Part shown: one piece after another, positions 24,900-32,841 of the stretch | Numbering within the stretch: the first letter of the stretch is position 1 | Layout: the number at the start of each line of letters is the position of its first letter | Assembly: GCA_937891895.1 (NCBI GenBank) | Contig: CALATN010000240.1 | Span: 1 to 52,782, forward strand | DNA: 52,782 nt | Origin: an uncultured Clostridia bacterium | Lineage (GTDB): Bacteria; Bacillota; Clostridia; Oscillospirales; Ruminococcaceae | Reading direction: 5' to 3' | The notes under the pieces: generated by a model | What the model was told of the DNA's origin: nothing | Seen by the model: only the letters and a program-made list of their open reading frames with translations | Databases searched by the model: none | Translations under genes and position numbers: made by a program

Positions 24900-26282
24900 T
24901 CAGTTTTTGAGTCCCATAAGGAATGTATTTATATATTCATAGCTTACCGCAAGATTAAGGTTCTGACCTGCGTCAAAGCCTGCGGTGCTTATTCCGATTA
25001 CTTCGCCATTCATATTCAGCAGTGCACCGCCTGAACTACCGTGGGAAATCGGCGCAGTAAACTGTATCATTTCCACATTATCGATAAGTCGGAAGCCTGA
25101 AATGATACCGTCGGAAACGGAATTGAAAAGTCCGAGGGGACTTCCTATTGCAACGACCTTCTGGCCTCTTACAGGCTTCTTGCCGCTGTATATCGGAATA
25201 GGCTTCAGCCGTCTGTCAATTCTTATAACGGCAAGGTCGATTACGGGGTTATATTTGATTATTTCATCGGTACGATAGACATTGTCATCTTCCTCGATAC
25301 GGACGGAATAGAAGCTTCCGCCTCTTGCAACGTGGTTATTGGTAAGTATATATCCTTTTTCGGAAATCATAATTCCTGAGCCTGTACCGATAACGTCGCC
25401 CCTTGAATTATGTATTGCAATCATAACTATTGAAGAAGCAAGCGATGCAAGCTCCTCCATTGATTTTTCCCTTGTTACGTTATTCTGAGCAGGCGCGCTG
25501 TTGACAAAATTCGCGGCAGCGGGAGTTCTCCCTGCACGTTCAGGGATTGTTACACGGATATTTTCCATTCTGTTGACAGGCTGTGAAACAGACGCTGTCC
25601 TCTGTGGCTCTTGCTTTATCGGATTGTATGCGGGAACAGCATCATTACTGAATGCACCCAATACAAACTTTGTGGAAAAGCCGTATTTATCAAGGTCTGC
25701 ACCGATATCTTCCCGTGTCTGGAAAAGAAGCACATCAAAGCCGCACAAGGTTAGCATATAAAAGAACAGGTATTCCTGAAGCTTTGTGATATTGTCCGCG
25801 CAAATCTTAACTGTTTCTTTGCCGTCATATCCGTTACAGAAATCAGGTACAACATTATCAAACCAATAAAGCAGCTTCACCGCATAATTGTCTTTCATAG
25901 ACTCGCTTGTACCCTGCTTTGCGCTGCCGAAAACATCAAGTATTCTGCTAAGTGCCGAAGCAAGAGTTTCTGCAAGCAAGACTTTTGTACGCTTGGTTTC
26001 AGCATTTCTCATTCCACTGTTTTTCCATACTTTTAAACAATTGCTGTAATACTCTGCATCATCTGCCGAAGCAAGCCGCGGAAGTTCTGTTACACGGTTG
26101 TATGGCTGTCTGTCGGAAAGAAATTTATCTGCATTCAGAACATCAGCCACACCCGCTCCGATTGCTCTGACAAAGTAAACGTCCTTGCAGCCGTTGCTGA
26201 AGCCGCCCCTGATATTACAGAAGCCATCAACAGAAGAAATATTCATAACATTACATCTTACAGACCTGACACAGTTACTCAT
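24900..26282 (-). CDS. YceG-like module fused to HtrA/trypsin-type serine protease
   Basis: A 460-aa protein, first gene of the Ter operon. Residues ~35-212 resemble one YceG module: KLLYWFDNVV at 136 and GFDVLLFQTREDIG at 181, the same 45-residue spacing as KFMCWLYYKF/GCDVVLLQ in YceG. A Pro/Ala/Asn-rich linker (213-278) follows. Residues 280-458 are an S1C protease: His317 in LTNNHVARGG, Asp349 in PVIDLAVIRID, Ser417 in HGSSGGALLN, so the triad is complete. There is no PDZ domain, signal peptide or membrane helix, so it should act in the cytoplasm. MSNC at 26282 is chosen as start; a GTG at 26333 is only ~13 bases from the predicted transcript start and has no ribosome site. Confidence 0.87.
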   Translation of the reverse strand: MSNCVRSVRCNVMNISSVDGFCNIRGGFSNGCKDVYFVRAIGAGVADVLNADKFLSDRQPYNRVTELPRLASADDAEYYSNCLKVWKNSGMRNAETKRTKVLLAETLASALSRILDVFGSAKQGTSESMKDNYAVKLLYWFDNVVPDFCNGYDGKETVKICADNITKLQEYLFFYMLTLCGFDVLLFQTREDIGADLDKYGFSTKFVLGAFSNDAVPAYNPIKQEPQRTASVSQPVNRMENIRVTIPERAGRTPAAANFVNSAPAQNNVTREKSMEELASLASSIVMIAIHNSRGDVIGTGSGIMISEKGYILTNNHVARGGSFYSVRIEEDDNVYRTDEIIKYNPVIDLAVIRIDRRLKPIPIYSGKKPVRGQKVVAIGSPLGLFNSVSDGIISGFRLIDNVEMIQFTAPISHGSSGGALLNMNGEVIGISTAGFDAGQNLNLAVSYEYINTFLMGLKN

Positions 26283-26352
26283 ATCACACCATACATTCCG
26301 TTGTTGAAATTGTAAAAAAGAGCTAAATTCCACCCCATTTTACATATTATAC

Positions 26353-26381
26353 ATTATACAACATTCATTCATATTTGTCAA
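26353..26381 (-). promoter_or_regulatory. Consensus sigma-A promoter of the Ter operon
   Basis: On the minus strand TTGACA (26381-26376), 17-base spacer, TATAAT (26358-26353). Transcription should begin near 26346 and run through all twelve genes to the terminator at 12139-12167; gaps inside the operon are short except at the two hairpins. Confidence 0.85.
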
Positions 26382-26412
26382 CATATTTACATTATATCCG
26401 AGCACAAGAAAA

Positions 26413-26435
26413 CTCCCTGTTTATTCAACAGGGAG
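26413..26435 (-). terminator. Terminator of the PBP-GGDEF gene
   Basis: CTCCCTGTT and AACAGGGAG form a perfect 9-bp stem; on the minus strand it is followed by TTTTCTTG. It lies between the GGDEF stop and the Ter operon promoter. Confidence 0.85.
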
Positions 26436-26441
26436 CATAGT

Positions 26442-28373
26442 TTATATACGTTGTTTTTTACGTTCGATTTTGTTTCTGTACATTCTTTCGTCGGCAGTAT
26501 TGATAACGCTGTTGAGATTGAGATTTCCGACGTTTCCGTATGCATATCCAATACTTGCACTTACGACATACGGTTTATCAATATTTTCATTAAGCTGCTG
26601 AAGCTTTTGTGTGAAACGTTCCGCATCACTTGCAAGGGTCTGTTCATCAATTTTACCTATGCCGAAAACATAGAATTCATCGCCGCCTGCACGTACACAG
26701 ATTTCGTCAGGCGTCATAATAGATGCTGCTGCCATATACACGGTCTTGATACCAAGGTCACCATCATTGTGTCCGAAGGTATCATTGATGTATTTCAGGC
26801 CATCCATATCAATAACGAATACGTACAGCATATCATCAGCGGATGCTCTTGACAGCATTTCGTCAACCTTCATCTTCATACCGCGGCGATTGTATGCACC
26901 TGTCATTTCGTCACGTACAGACATCATCATTAGCTTATTTTTCGCCTGCACCATTTCCAGCGATATATTCACGAAACGAAGCCAGTTACGATAAACAAGA
27001 TTTACTGTCGGACTATCGTCAAGGTAACGATGAAGAACTGCGTAGCCGTAGGATTTCTCCATAAAATGAATTGCCGAGAAATAGAATACGGACGGCTTAT
27101 CGGTTTCATCATAAAGCTGCGGAAGCATAAGCGAAGAATCAAATTCAATTGCTTCGCTGTCGTCGAAAAAGCCTGTATCCAATTCCTGCGCTGTATGAAC
27201 AACGATTTTCATTCTGTCGGGATAACCCTTTTCATTTTCATACTCATTATCGAGCCAGTTTTCACCGAGACAGAGATAAAAATTCGCATATGGCTTGTTG
27301 ATGTATGTCTTCATATAGATATTTTTCAGACATTCTTGCGGATTTCTTGATGCTGAGAAGGTTTCACCAATATATTCCTCCATAAGCTGACCAATATCGG
27401 CATTTACGTAGAAATCCTCTCTTTCATAGTCAGGATAGATATTATAGAATGCCTCTCGGAATTCCTTCGCAAAATTTGAAGAATCTGACTTACAGCCGCA
27501 GCTCATTGCACAGTGTATATGACCATTTTTGCCCATAGAATATGGCATTATTTCCACATCAGGTTCAAGATTCCTTCTTATCATATCAACAGCATCTGCC
27601 GCTGTCTGTGCAGCGTTGGACTCAAAGGATGTTATTGTAAGGGAATTGAGCAGGGATTCCTGTGTTGCTTCAAAGCCTGTTACCAATATATCCTCAGGCA
27701 CCCTCACTCCCAGCTTTACAAGTCTGTTAGCAAGACCTATTGCCATGTGGTCACTTGCACAGATAACAGCTTCAGGCTTACGTACCTTTCCGGATACAAT
27801 ATCATCAGCCAGATTTACACCGCCCGAATACCAGAAATCGCCGTAGAATATATGGTCATCAGACACAGGCATGCCGCGCTCAGCCATAACCTGACGGAAA
27901 ACCTGCGCTCTTTCCTCGGCAATATTATATCCCTTCTGTCCTGTAAGGAAATAAATATCACGGACATTATGCACGTCGAGCATATGCTCGGTTATTTCCC
28001 TGAACACAGGAGCATCGCTTCCGTAAATAGTAGGATAATTGCCGAACGGAACATTCAGCACAATCAACGGCTTGTTATAGTCTTTGGGAATACATGAAGC
28101 AAGACGTTCCTTGACATATTCCACACCATCCTCAATAATCGGAATCATATCAATGATAACCGCATCGAACATATCAAAATTCGGAAGCTCATATATATTC
28201 AATTCACCATTGAGATACTGTGTATTCTTGCTGGACACATTTACCATTGTGCCAAAAACAGCTACATTATAGCCATATTTTTCACATTGTTCAAAAATAC
28301 CTCTCAAAATCCTTTTTGCATGAACAGACTCAGGTAATGCAGTTATAACACCTATAAGCTTACGTTTTCCCAT
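26442..28373 (-). CDS. LacI-type ligand-binding domain fused to GGDEF (diguanylate cyclase)
   Basis: A 643-aa protein. Residues 1-290 match the periplasmic-binding-protein-like sensor domain of LacI/GalR regulators (GKRKLIGVITALPESVHAKRILRGI; CASDHMAIGLANRLVKLGVRVPEDI) but with no helix-turn-helix and no signal peptide, so it senses a cytoplasmic ligand, probably a sugar. A middle region of about 170 residues is GAF-like or unassigned. Residues ~470-643 are a GGDEF domain with DEMTGAYNRRGM and an intact GGDEF at 563-567, so it should make c-di-GMP. It is divergent from the sodium symporter gene. Likely output: c-di-GMP level tied to nutrient state. Confidence 0.9.
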   Translation of the reverse strand: MGKRKLIGVITALPESVHAKRILRGIFEQCEKYGYNVAVFGTMVNVSSKNTQYLNGELNIYELPNFDMFDAVIIDMIPIIEDGVEYVKERLASCIPKDYNKPLIVLNVPFGNYPTIYGSDAPVFREITEHMLDVHNVRDIYFLTGQKGYNIAEERAQVFRQVMAERGMPVSDDHIFYGDFWYSGGVNLADDIVSGKVRKPEAVICASDHMAIGLANRLVKLGVRVPEDILVTGFEATQESLLNSLTITSFESNAAQTAADAVDMIRRNLEPDVEIMPYSMGKNGHIHCAMSCGCKSDSSNFAKEFREAFYNIYPDYEREDFYVNADIGQLMEEYIGETFSASRNPQECLKNIYMKTYINKPYANFYLCLGENWLDNEYENEKGYPDRMKIVVHTAQELDTGFFDDSEAIEFDSSLMLPQLYDETDKPSVFYFSAIHFMEKSYGYAVLHRYLDDSPTVNLVYRNWLRFVNISLEMVQAKNKLMMMSVRDEMTGAYNRRGMKMKVDEMLSRASADDMLYVFVIDMDGLKYINDTFGHNDGDLGIKTVYMAAASIMTPDEICVRAGGDEFYVFGIGKIDEQTLASDAERFTQKLQQLNENIDKPYVVSASIGYAYGNVGNLNLNSVINTADERMYRNKIERKKQRI

Positions 28374-28465
28374 TTGTCTTCTTCCTTCCGAAAATCAGAT
28401 TAGATTTACACACAATACATTATAACATACAATTAACAGCAAATCAACAATTTATTTCCAAACAA

Positions 28466-28495
28466 GCGACAAAAATAATGCGTATTTTTTGTCGC
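28466..28495. promoter_or_regulatory. Inverted repeat between divergent promoters
   Basis: GCGACAAAAAT and ATTTTTTGTCGC form an 11-bp stem (one extra T) around AATGCGT. It lies seven bases upstream of the symporter -35, in the space between two divergent genes. A regulator operator is the simplest reading. Confidence 0.55.
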
Positions 28496-28501
28496 ATTTG
28501 C

Positions 28502-28531
28502 TTGACAAGACAAGCATGAAACTGATATAAT
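28502..28531 (+). promoter_or_regulatory. Promoter of the sodium symporter gene
   Basis: TTGACA at 28502-28507, 18-base spacer, TATAAT at 28526-28531. Confidence 0.75.
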
Positions 28532-28573
28532 ACTTAGTAATTGTGTAAAAATACAAAAGGGGCTATATTATTT

Positions 28574-29941
28574 ATGAGTACTAAAATCAACAAGTCCGAG
28601 AACAAGGGCGGATTCAGCTCAAAGCTCGGATTTATTCTTGCGGCAGCAGGGTCTGCCGTTGGTCTTGGAAACATCTGGCGTTTTCCGTATCTTGCGGCTA
28701 GGTACGGCGGCGGTATCTTCCTGCTTGTTTACATCATCCTGACAGTTACATTCGGTTTCACACTTATGATTACCGAAATCGCTATCGGACGCAGAACAGG
28801 AAAGAGTGTTATCGGCGCTTATGCTGACATCAACAAGAAGTTCAAACCGCTTGGCTGGCTGGCGGCGGCTGTTCCTGCAATCATTCTCCCCTACTACTGT
28901 GTAATCGGCGGCTGGGTAATGAAATATGTTACCGTGTACATTACAGGTGCTGGCGCTGAGGCTGCGGCTGACAAGGGTGCTTACTTCGGCAACTTCATCG
29001 GTCAGACCACACAGCCTATCATATTCTTTGTAATTTACATTCTGATTACAGCGGTTGTTGTAATGCTTGGCGTTGAAAAGGGCATTGAAAAGGTAAGCAA
29101 GCTGCTTATGCCTGTTCTTGTTCTTATTTCCCTGTTCATCGCAATTTACTCCGTTACAATTGACGGCGCGTGGGACGGTTTCATTTACTATATCAAGCCT
29201 AACTTCGCAAACTTCTCAATCAAGACGGTTGTTGCGGCTATGGGGCAGCTTTTCTACTCTATGTCACTTGCTATGGGTATTATGATTACATATGGATCTT
29301 ATATGAGAAAAGAAGACAACCTTGAACAGTCTGTAAGACACATCGAGCTTTTTGACACAGGTATTGCATTTCTCGCTGGTATGATGGTTGTTCCACCTGT
29401 TTTCGCATTTGCAGGCGGTGACCCATCCAAAATCAACAGCGGTCCGGGTCTTATGTTCCAGACACTTCCGCAGGTTTTCGGTACAATGAAGGGCGGCAAC
29501 ATCATCGGTCTTATCTTCTTCACACTTGTACTTCTTGCGGCACTTACTTCTTCCATTTCCCTTATGGAAACCATTGTTTCCGTAGTTATGGAGAAGTTCA
29601 GGGTCAAGCGTATTCCTGCCTGCCTTATCGTAATTGTGTTCTCTCTTGTACTCGGACTTGTTTCCGTGTTCGGCTTCAACATCTGGAAGAATGTACAGCC
29701 TTTCGGTCAGGACGACCTGCTCACATTCTTCGACTTCCTCAGCAACAACATTATGATGCCGATTGTTGCGCTTCTCACCTGTATTCTTATCGGCTATGTT
29801 GCAAAAACAGCTTATGTTGAGGACGAAGTACAGATTAACTCCCCATTCAAGTCTAAAGGCATGTACCGCATTATGATTAAGTTTGTTGCACCAATATTTA
29901 TGGTTGTAATTTTCCTTTCTTCCGTTTTCGGATATGTATAA
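28574..29941 (+). CDS. Sodium-dependent transporter, NSS/SNF family
   Basis: A 455-aa, eleven- or twelve-helix symporter of the LeuT fold class. The first helix has the family hallmark GSAVGLGNIWRFPYLA, which forms part of the sodium and substrate site; GGGIFLLVYI follows. These proteins import amino acids or related amines using the Na+ gradient; substrate cannot be fixed from sequence. ATG 28574 is preferred with AAAAGGGG upstream. Codon bias points to good expression. It is divergent from the PBP-GGDEF gene with a shared inverted repeat between them. Confidence 0.93.
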   Translation: MSTKINKSENKGGFSSKLGFILAAAGSAVGLGNIWRFPYLAARYGGGIFLLVYIILTVTFGFTLMITEIAIGRRTGKSVIGAYADINKKFKPLGWLAAAVPAIILPYYCVIGGWVMKYVTVYITGAGAEAAADKGAYFGNFIGQTTQPIIFFVIYILITAVVVMLGVEKGIEKVSKLLMPVLVLISLFIAIYSVTIDGAWDGFIYYIKPNFANFSIKTVVAAMGQLFYSMSLAMGIMITYGSYMRKEDNLEQSVRHIELFDTGIAFLAGMMVVPPVFAFAGGDPSKINSGPGLMFQTLPQVFGTMKGGNIIGLIFFTLVLLAALTSSISLMETIVSVVMEKFRVKRIPACLIVIVFSLVLGLVSVFGFNIWKNVQPFGQDDLLTFFDFLSNNIMMPIVALLTCILIGYVAKTAYVEDEVQINSPFKSKGMYRIMIKFVAPIFMVVIFLSSVFGYV

Positions 29942-29946
29942 TACTG

Positions 29947-29976
29947 AGCCGCTTCCTTTGGGAGGCGGCTTTTTTA
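29947..29976 (+). terminator. Terminator of the symporter gene
   Basis: AGCCGCTTCC, loop TTTG, GGAGGCGGCT, then six T residues. Confidence 0.9.
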
Positions 29977-29997
29977 CATCAGATATTATTCTTTCTA

Positions 29998-30026
29998 TTG
30001 ATTTTTATTGCTCTGTATGATATAAT
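29998..30026 (+). promoter_or_regulatory. Promoter for the SMI1/KNR4 gene
   Basis: TTGATT at 29998-30003, 17-base spacer, TATAAT at 30021-30026; AGGAG lies ten bases before the ATG. Confidence 0.65.
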
Positions 30027-30060
30027 AATTAAAATTTATAAAAATAGGAGTGAATAATTT

Positions 30061-30660
30061 ATGAAGCTTGCAGAATTAGAACAAGAATTGAAAGTGCAAT
30101 TTCCAAAGGCATTTCACAGGATTTATGAAACAGGTGCTATGAAATGGCTTGAAATGAGTCAGGAAGAATTTACAGCTAACAGAGAAGAATACATAAATGA
30201 CTCAAAAGCGTTTTTAATGTTGGATTGCAGTTGTGAATTACTCATTTTTGATAAAATATCCGAAGCAATTGATGACTTAAAAGAATTGATTGATTGTCAG
30301 GAAAAAGACAATGACGTTACACTTTCAAAGGATGTTACCTTAATTCCTTTCGGTAAAAACGGCGGCGGTGATTTGTACTGCTTCTTATATTCAAGCGAAA
30401 CAGAAGAACCTATGGTTATTTTGTATTGTCACGATGAATATGACAATCCGACGATTGAAGGTCACGATTTTGACGAGTTTATCTATACTCAAATGCTTGA
30501 CGCTGTTGCAAATGATGAAGATATTGAAGGTGAGCATTTCACAGAAAATCTGAACTATTTAAGTGATAAGTACCGTCAAATGATAGCTGACAAGGATGCT
30601 GACACTCTCATTGACGAGTTTGATGCACTTGAAATTGACGAAGCTGAAATATGGGAATAA
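30061..30660 (+). CDS. SMI1/KNR4 (SUKH) family protein
   Basis: A 199-aa acidic cytoplasmic protein. The pattern LEQELKVQFPKAFHRIYETGAMKW, a middle LIPFGKNGGGDLYCFLY, and HDEYDNPTIEGHDFDEFIY are typical of SUKH domains. Many such proteins are immunity factors against secreted nuclease toxins, others have housekeeping or unknown roles. No toxin gene is next to it here, so an immunity role is only a possibility. Confidence 0.8.
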   Translation: MKLAELEQELKVQFPKAFHRIYETGAMKWLEMSQEEFTANREEYINDSKAFLMLDCSCELLIFDKISEAIDDLKELIDCQEKDNDVTLSKDVTLIPFGKNGGGDLYCFLYSSETEEPMVILYCHDEYDNPTIEGHDFDEFIYTQMLDAVANDEDIEGEHFTENLNYLSDKYRQMIADKDADTLIDEFDALEIDEAEIWE

Positions 30661-30676
30661 ACCCCACCGGTGTTAT

Positions 30677-30703
30677 AAGCCGCTTCCTTTGTGGAGGCGG
30701 CTT
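30677..30703 (+). terminator. Hairpin resembling the previous terminator but lacking a T-run
   Basis: AAGCCGCTTCC / GGAGGCGGCTT with loop TTTGT. The stem is nearly the same as at 29947-29970, but it is followed by CGTGTATAG and a GGAG-rich stretch, so it may be weak or a copied element. Confidence 0.55.
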
Positions 30704-30775
30704 CGTGTATAGTGTGGAGTTTGGAGAGTGGAGTGTGAAGTTGCTGAAACAGCAAAAATTATGGAGGAAAATGTT

Positions 30776-30952
30776 ATGAATAAAAAAACTGTTCTCGCTT
30801 TTTTTACAGGCTTATTAGCTGGTATTGTTTTAGCATTTATTTTATTTTTTACTATAGTTTACGATGAAATATATGACAAGGGATATTCTGAAGGATATGA
30901 TGATGGATTGCAACGCCCTTCATATCATAATTTTATTAACAGCGATATGTAA
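30776..30952 (+). CDS. Small single-span membrane protein (58 aa)
   Basis: The start at 30776 is set by GGAGGAAA nearby and gives MNKKTVLAFFTGLLAG, one clear membrane helix (residues ~5-28), then an acidic/Tyr-Gly tail (DKGYSEGYDDG). No family recognised. The earlier in-frame starts fall in the GGAG-rich spacer and are unlikely. Confidence 0.6.
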   Translation: MNKKTVLAFFTGLLAGIVLAFILFFTIVYDEIYDKGYSEGYDDGLQRPSYHNFINSDM

Positions 30953-31025
30953 CAAATTGCTTTTCCTTATATAAACCTCTTGATACAGATACTATACAAT
31001 TTATACGAACAAAACATATAATATA

Positions 31026-31054
31026 TTGACAAACATAAACAACTATGCTACAAT
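31026..31054 (+). promoter_or_regulatory. Extended -10 promoter for the leader and GNAT gene
   Basis: TTGACA at 31026-31031, 17-base spacer, TACAAT at 31049-31054 preceded by TG at 31046-31047 (TGC-TACAAT). Transcription should start near 31061, leaving a leader of about 173 bases. Confidence 0.75.
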
Positions 31055-31111
31055 CAAATCGTGGATTGAAATTCTTTCTACGCTTAAATTTATTAACAAG
31101 GAGATTTTTGT

Positions 31112-31147
31112 TTGAAAAATTACACCAATAAGGCGATAGTGCTGTAA
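31112..31147 (+). CDS. Putative 11-codon leader peptide
   Basis: TTG start eight bases after AAGGAG, encoding (M)KNYTNKAIVL and stop. It is followed directly by an inverted repeat, a layout seen in ribosome-controlled attenuators. The function is inferred from arrangement alone. Confidence 0.45.
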   Translation: MKNYTNKAIVL

Positions 31148-31186
31148 CCGAGAGGTTACTCACAAAGCAACCTCTTGGAACTTCGG
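31148..31186 (+). promoter_or_regulatory. Inverted repeat after the leader peptide
   Basis: CCGAGAGGTT at 31148-31157 pairs with AACCTCTTGG at 31169-31178 (one mismatch); an alternative outer pairing uses CCGA with TCGG at 31183-31186. It begins at the leader peptide stop and ends 33 bases before the GNAT ribosome site. Confidence 0.5.
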
Positions 31187-31233
31187 ATATTTTATATTTG
31201 AACTATTTTGAAATTTTCAGGAGGAAACTACAA

Positions 31234-31887
31234 ATGAACAACAATTTTATTATCCGCAACGAAACACCTGACGACTACCGTACAGTTGAAAATCTTACCC
31301 GTGAAGCTTTCTGGAATGTTTACAAGGAGGGCGCTGACGAGCATTATTTCGTGCACGTTATGAGAAGCCACGAGGACTTCATTCCTGAACTTGCTTTCGT
31401 TATCGAAAAGGATGGGCAAATTATCGGAAACGTTATGTACACCAAGGCTAAGCTTGTTGACGAAAAGGGCGAGGAAAAGGTAATCCTTTCTTTCGGTCCT
31501 GTGTGCATACACCCTGACTTTCAGCGCAATCACTACGGCAGGGCACTTCTTGAACACAGCTTTGAAAAGGCCAAGGAAATGGGCTACGATGTTATTGCTA
31601 TTTTCGGCAATCCTGCAAATTATGTGGGATGCGGCTTCAAGAGCTGCAGACGTTACAACGTTTGCCTTGACGGGGATTACTTCCCTACTCCTCTGCTTGT
31701 GAATGAACTTACAGAAGGTGCGCTGGACGGCAGAAGATGGTACTACCACGAAAGCTCCGCAAGTGCCCCTTGCGGTGATGTTGAGGCTGTTGAGAAGTTC
31801 GACTCTACCTTCCCGCCTAAGAAAAAGGAATGGAAGCCGAGTCAGGAAGAATTCTACATTTACAGTCATTCGTCGGTTAATGAATAA
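31234..31887 (+). CDS. GNAT family N-acetyltransferase
   Basis: A 217-aa acetyltransferase starting at MNNNFIIRNETPDDY after AGGAGG. The acetyl-CoA loop is around VCIHPDFQRNHYGRALLEHSF (the R/QxxGxG/A motif reads QRNHYGRA), and AIFGNPANYVGCGFKSC is typical of the YhbS-like group. The substrate is unknown. The 170-base leader with a peptide and hairpin suggests translation-dependent control, as for some resistance genes. Confidence 0.9.
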   Translation: MNNNFIIRNETPDDYRTVENLTREAFWNVYKEGADEHYFVHVMRSHEDFIPELAFVIEKDGQIIGNVMYTKAKLVDEKGEEKVILSFGPVCIHPDFQRNHYGRALLEHSFEKAKEMGYDVIAIFGNPANYVGCGFKSCRRYNVCLDGDYFPTPLLVNELTEGALDGRRWYYHESSASAPCGDVEAVEKFDSTFPPKKKEWKPSQEEFYIYSHSSVNE

Positions 31888-31890
31888 CAG

Positions 31891-31932
31891 AACAGACCTT
31901 GGAGTTTTTGCTCCAAGGTCTGTTCGTTTTTT
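31891..31932. terminator. Bidirectional terminator
   Basis: AACAGACCTTGGAG, loop TTTTTG, CTCCAAGGTCTGTT: a perfect 14-bp stem followed by CGTTTTTT, between two convergent genes. Confidence 0.95.
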
Positions 31933-31933
31933 A

Positions 31934-32755
31934 TTACGCCTTTTCAACAGGCACCCATATCTGCCCTTCGGTTGGTGAGATGTAAAATTCAAGATTGTAG
32001 TTGCCGCTGAGTTTATATTCCTTGCAGTTCGGAATCCACTCACTCCAGATCTGAGTATTCACGTCCTGAAGTGCTTTCGGGCATTCGCCGTGATATGGGA
32101 AAACTGCCCAGGTTCCTGCTGGGATAACTCTTGTTGTACAGCCCTCGGGAATATCGTTCCAAGGAAAATACAAATCCGCAATGAGATAATCAATGCTTTT
32201 TCCGTTGCTATCCATACAGGCACCGAACATTCCCTTTATGATTTCGCCTCCGCCTGACTGATAGTGCTCACCCCAGAATTTCGGAATTTCTGTGTAAGAA
32301 GTTTCGATATTGAACAGCTTTGATTTGCCCATAATTGTAAATGCTTCTTTTTCAACGATTTTGTACTCCATAGTAGTACCGCCCTCCAGTGTAAGTTTAA
32401 TTCTGAGTGGTGCAAAGGCTTTCAGCTCCGCACCCTTTTCCTTTGCAGCCGAGGGAGAAATACCGTGAAATTTTGTGAATGCACGGGTGAAGCTGTCAGG
32501 TGAGTCGTAACCGTATTTCATAGCAACGTCGATAACCTTTGCGTCGTCCGCAGAAAGTTCCTGCGCCGCAAGGGTCAGCCTGCGGTTGCGGATATACTCG
32601 CCAACCGTGAAGCCGCACAGGCAGTTGAAAATCTTCTGAAAATAGAATGCCGAAACGTACGCTTTCGACGCTATATCCTCGATTTCAAGTTCTTCTGTAA
32701 GGTTATCCTCGATATACTGTATTGCACTCTGTATGCCCTCTGCCCAACCGTTCAT
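31934..32755 (-). CDS. AraC-type regulator with GyrI-like effector-binding domain
   Basis: A 273-aa transcription factor. Residues 1-105 are the AraC/XylS double helix-turn-helix (IQYIEDNLTEELEIEDIASKAYVSAFYFQKIF; DSPDSFTRAFTKFHGISPSAAK). Residues ~125-273 are the GyrI-like small-molecule binding domain (MEYKIVEKEAFTIMGKSKLF...YNLEFYISPTEGQIWVPVEKA). This is the Rob/SoxS-like or multidrug-sensing plan. Ribosome site GAGAGGAC. No target gene is obvious next to it. Confidence 0.92.
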   Translation of the reverse strand: MNGWAEGIQSAIQYIEDNLTEELEIEDIASKAYVSAFYFQKIFNCLCGFTVGEYIRNRRLTLAAQELSADDAKVIDVAMKYGYDSPDSFTRAFTKFHGISPSAAKEKGAELKAFAPLRIKLTLEGGTTMEYKIVEKEAFTIMGKSKLFNIETSYTEIPKFWGEHYQSGGGEIIKGMFGACMDSNGKSIDYLIADLYFPWNDIPEGCTTRVIPAGTWAVFPYHGECPKALQDVNTQIWSEWIPNCKEYKLSGNYNLEFYISPTEGQIWVPVEKA

Positions 32756-32841
32756 TTTTACACGTCCTCTCTTTGACTGTGATTATATTGTAGCATTTAC
32801 ATTGTAAGTTTTCCCGACTTTTTGTGTTTTGCTTTGCAGGG

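Noticed and set aside
26283..26333. GTG start extending the YceG-protease fusion by 17 residues
   Set aside because: It is about 13 bases from the predicted transcript start and has no ribosome site.
31061..31233. T-box or riboswitch in the GNAT leader
   Set aside because: No T-box core sequence or known riboswitch motif was seen; only a short peptide frame and one inverted repeat.
31228..32043. 271-codon minus-strand frame over the GNAT gene
   Set aside because: It spans a perfect bidirectional terminator and two genes on known frames.
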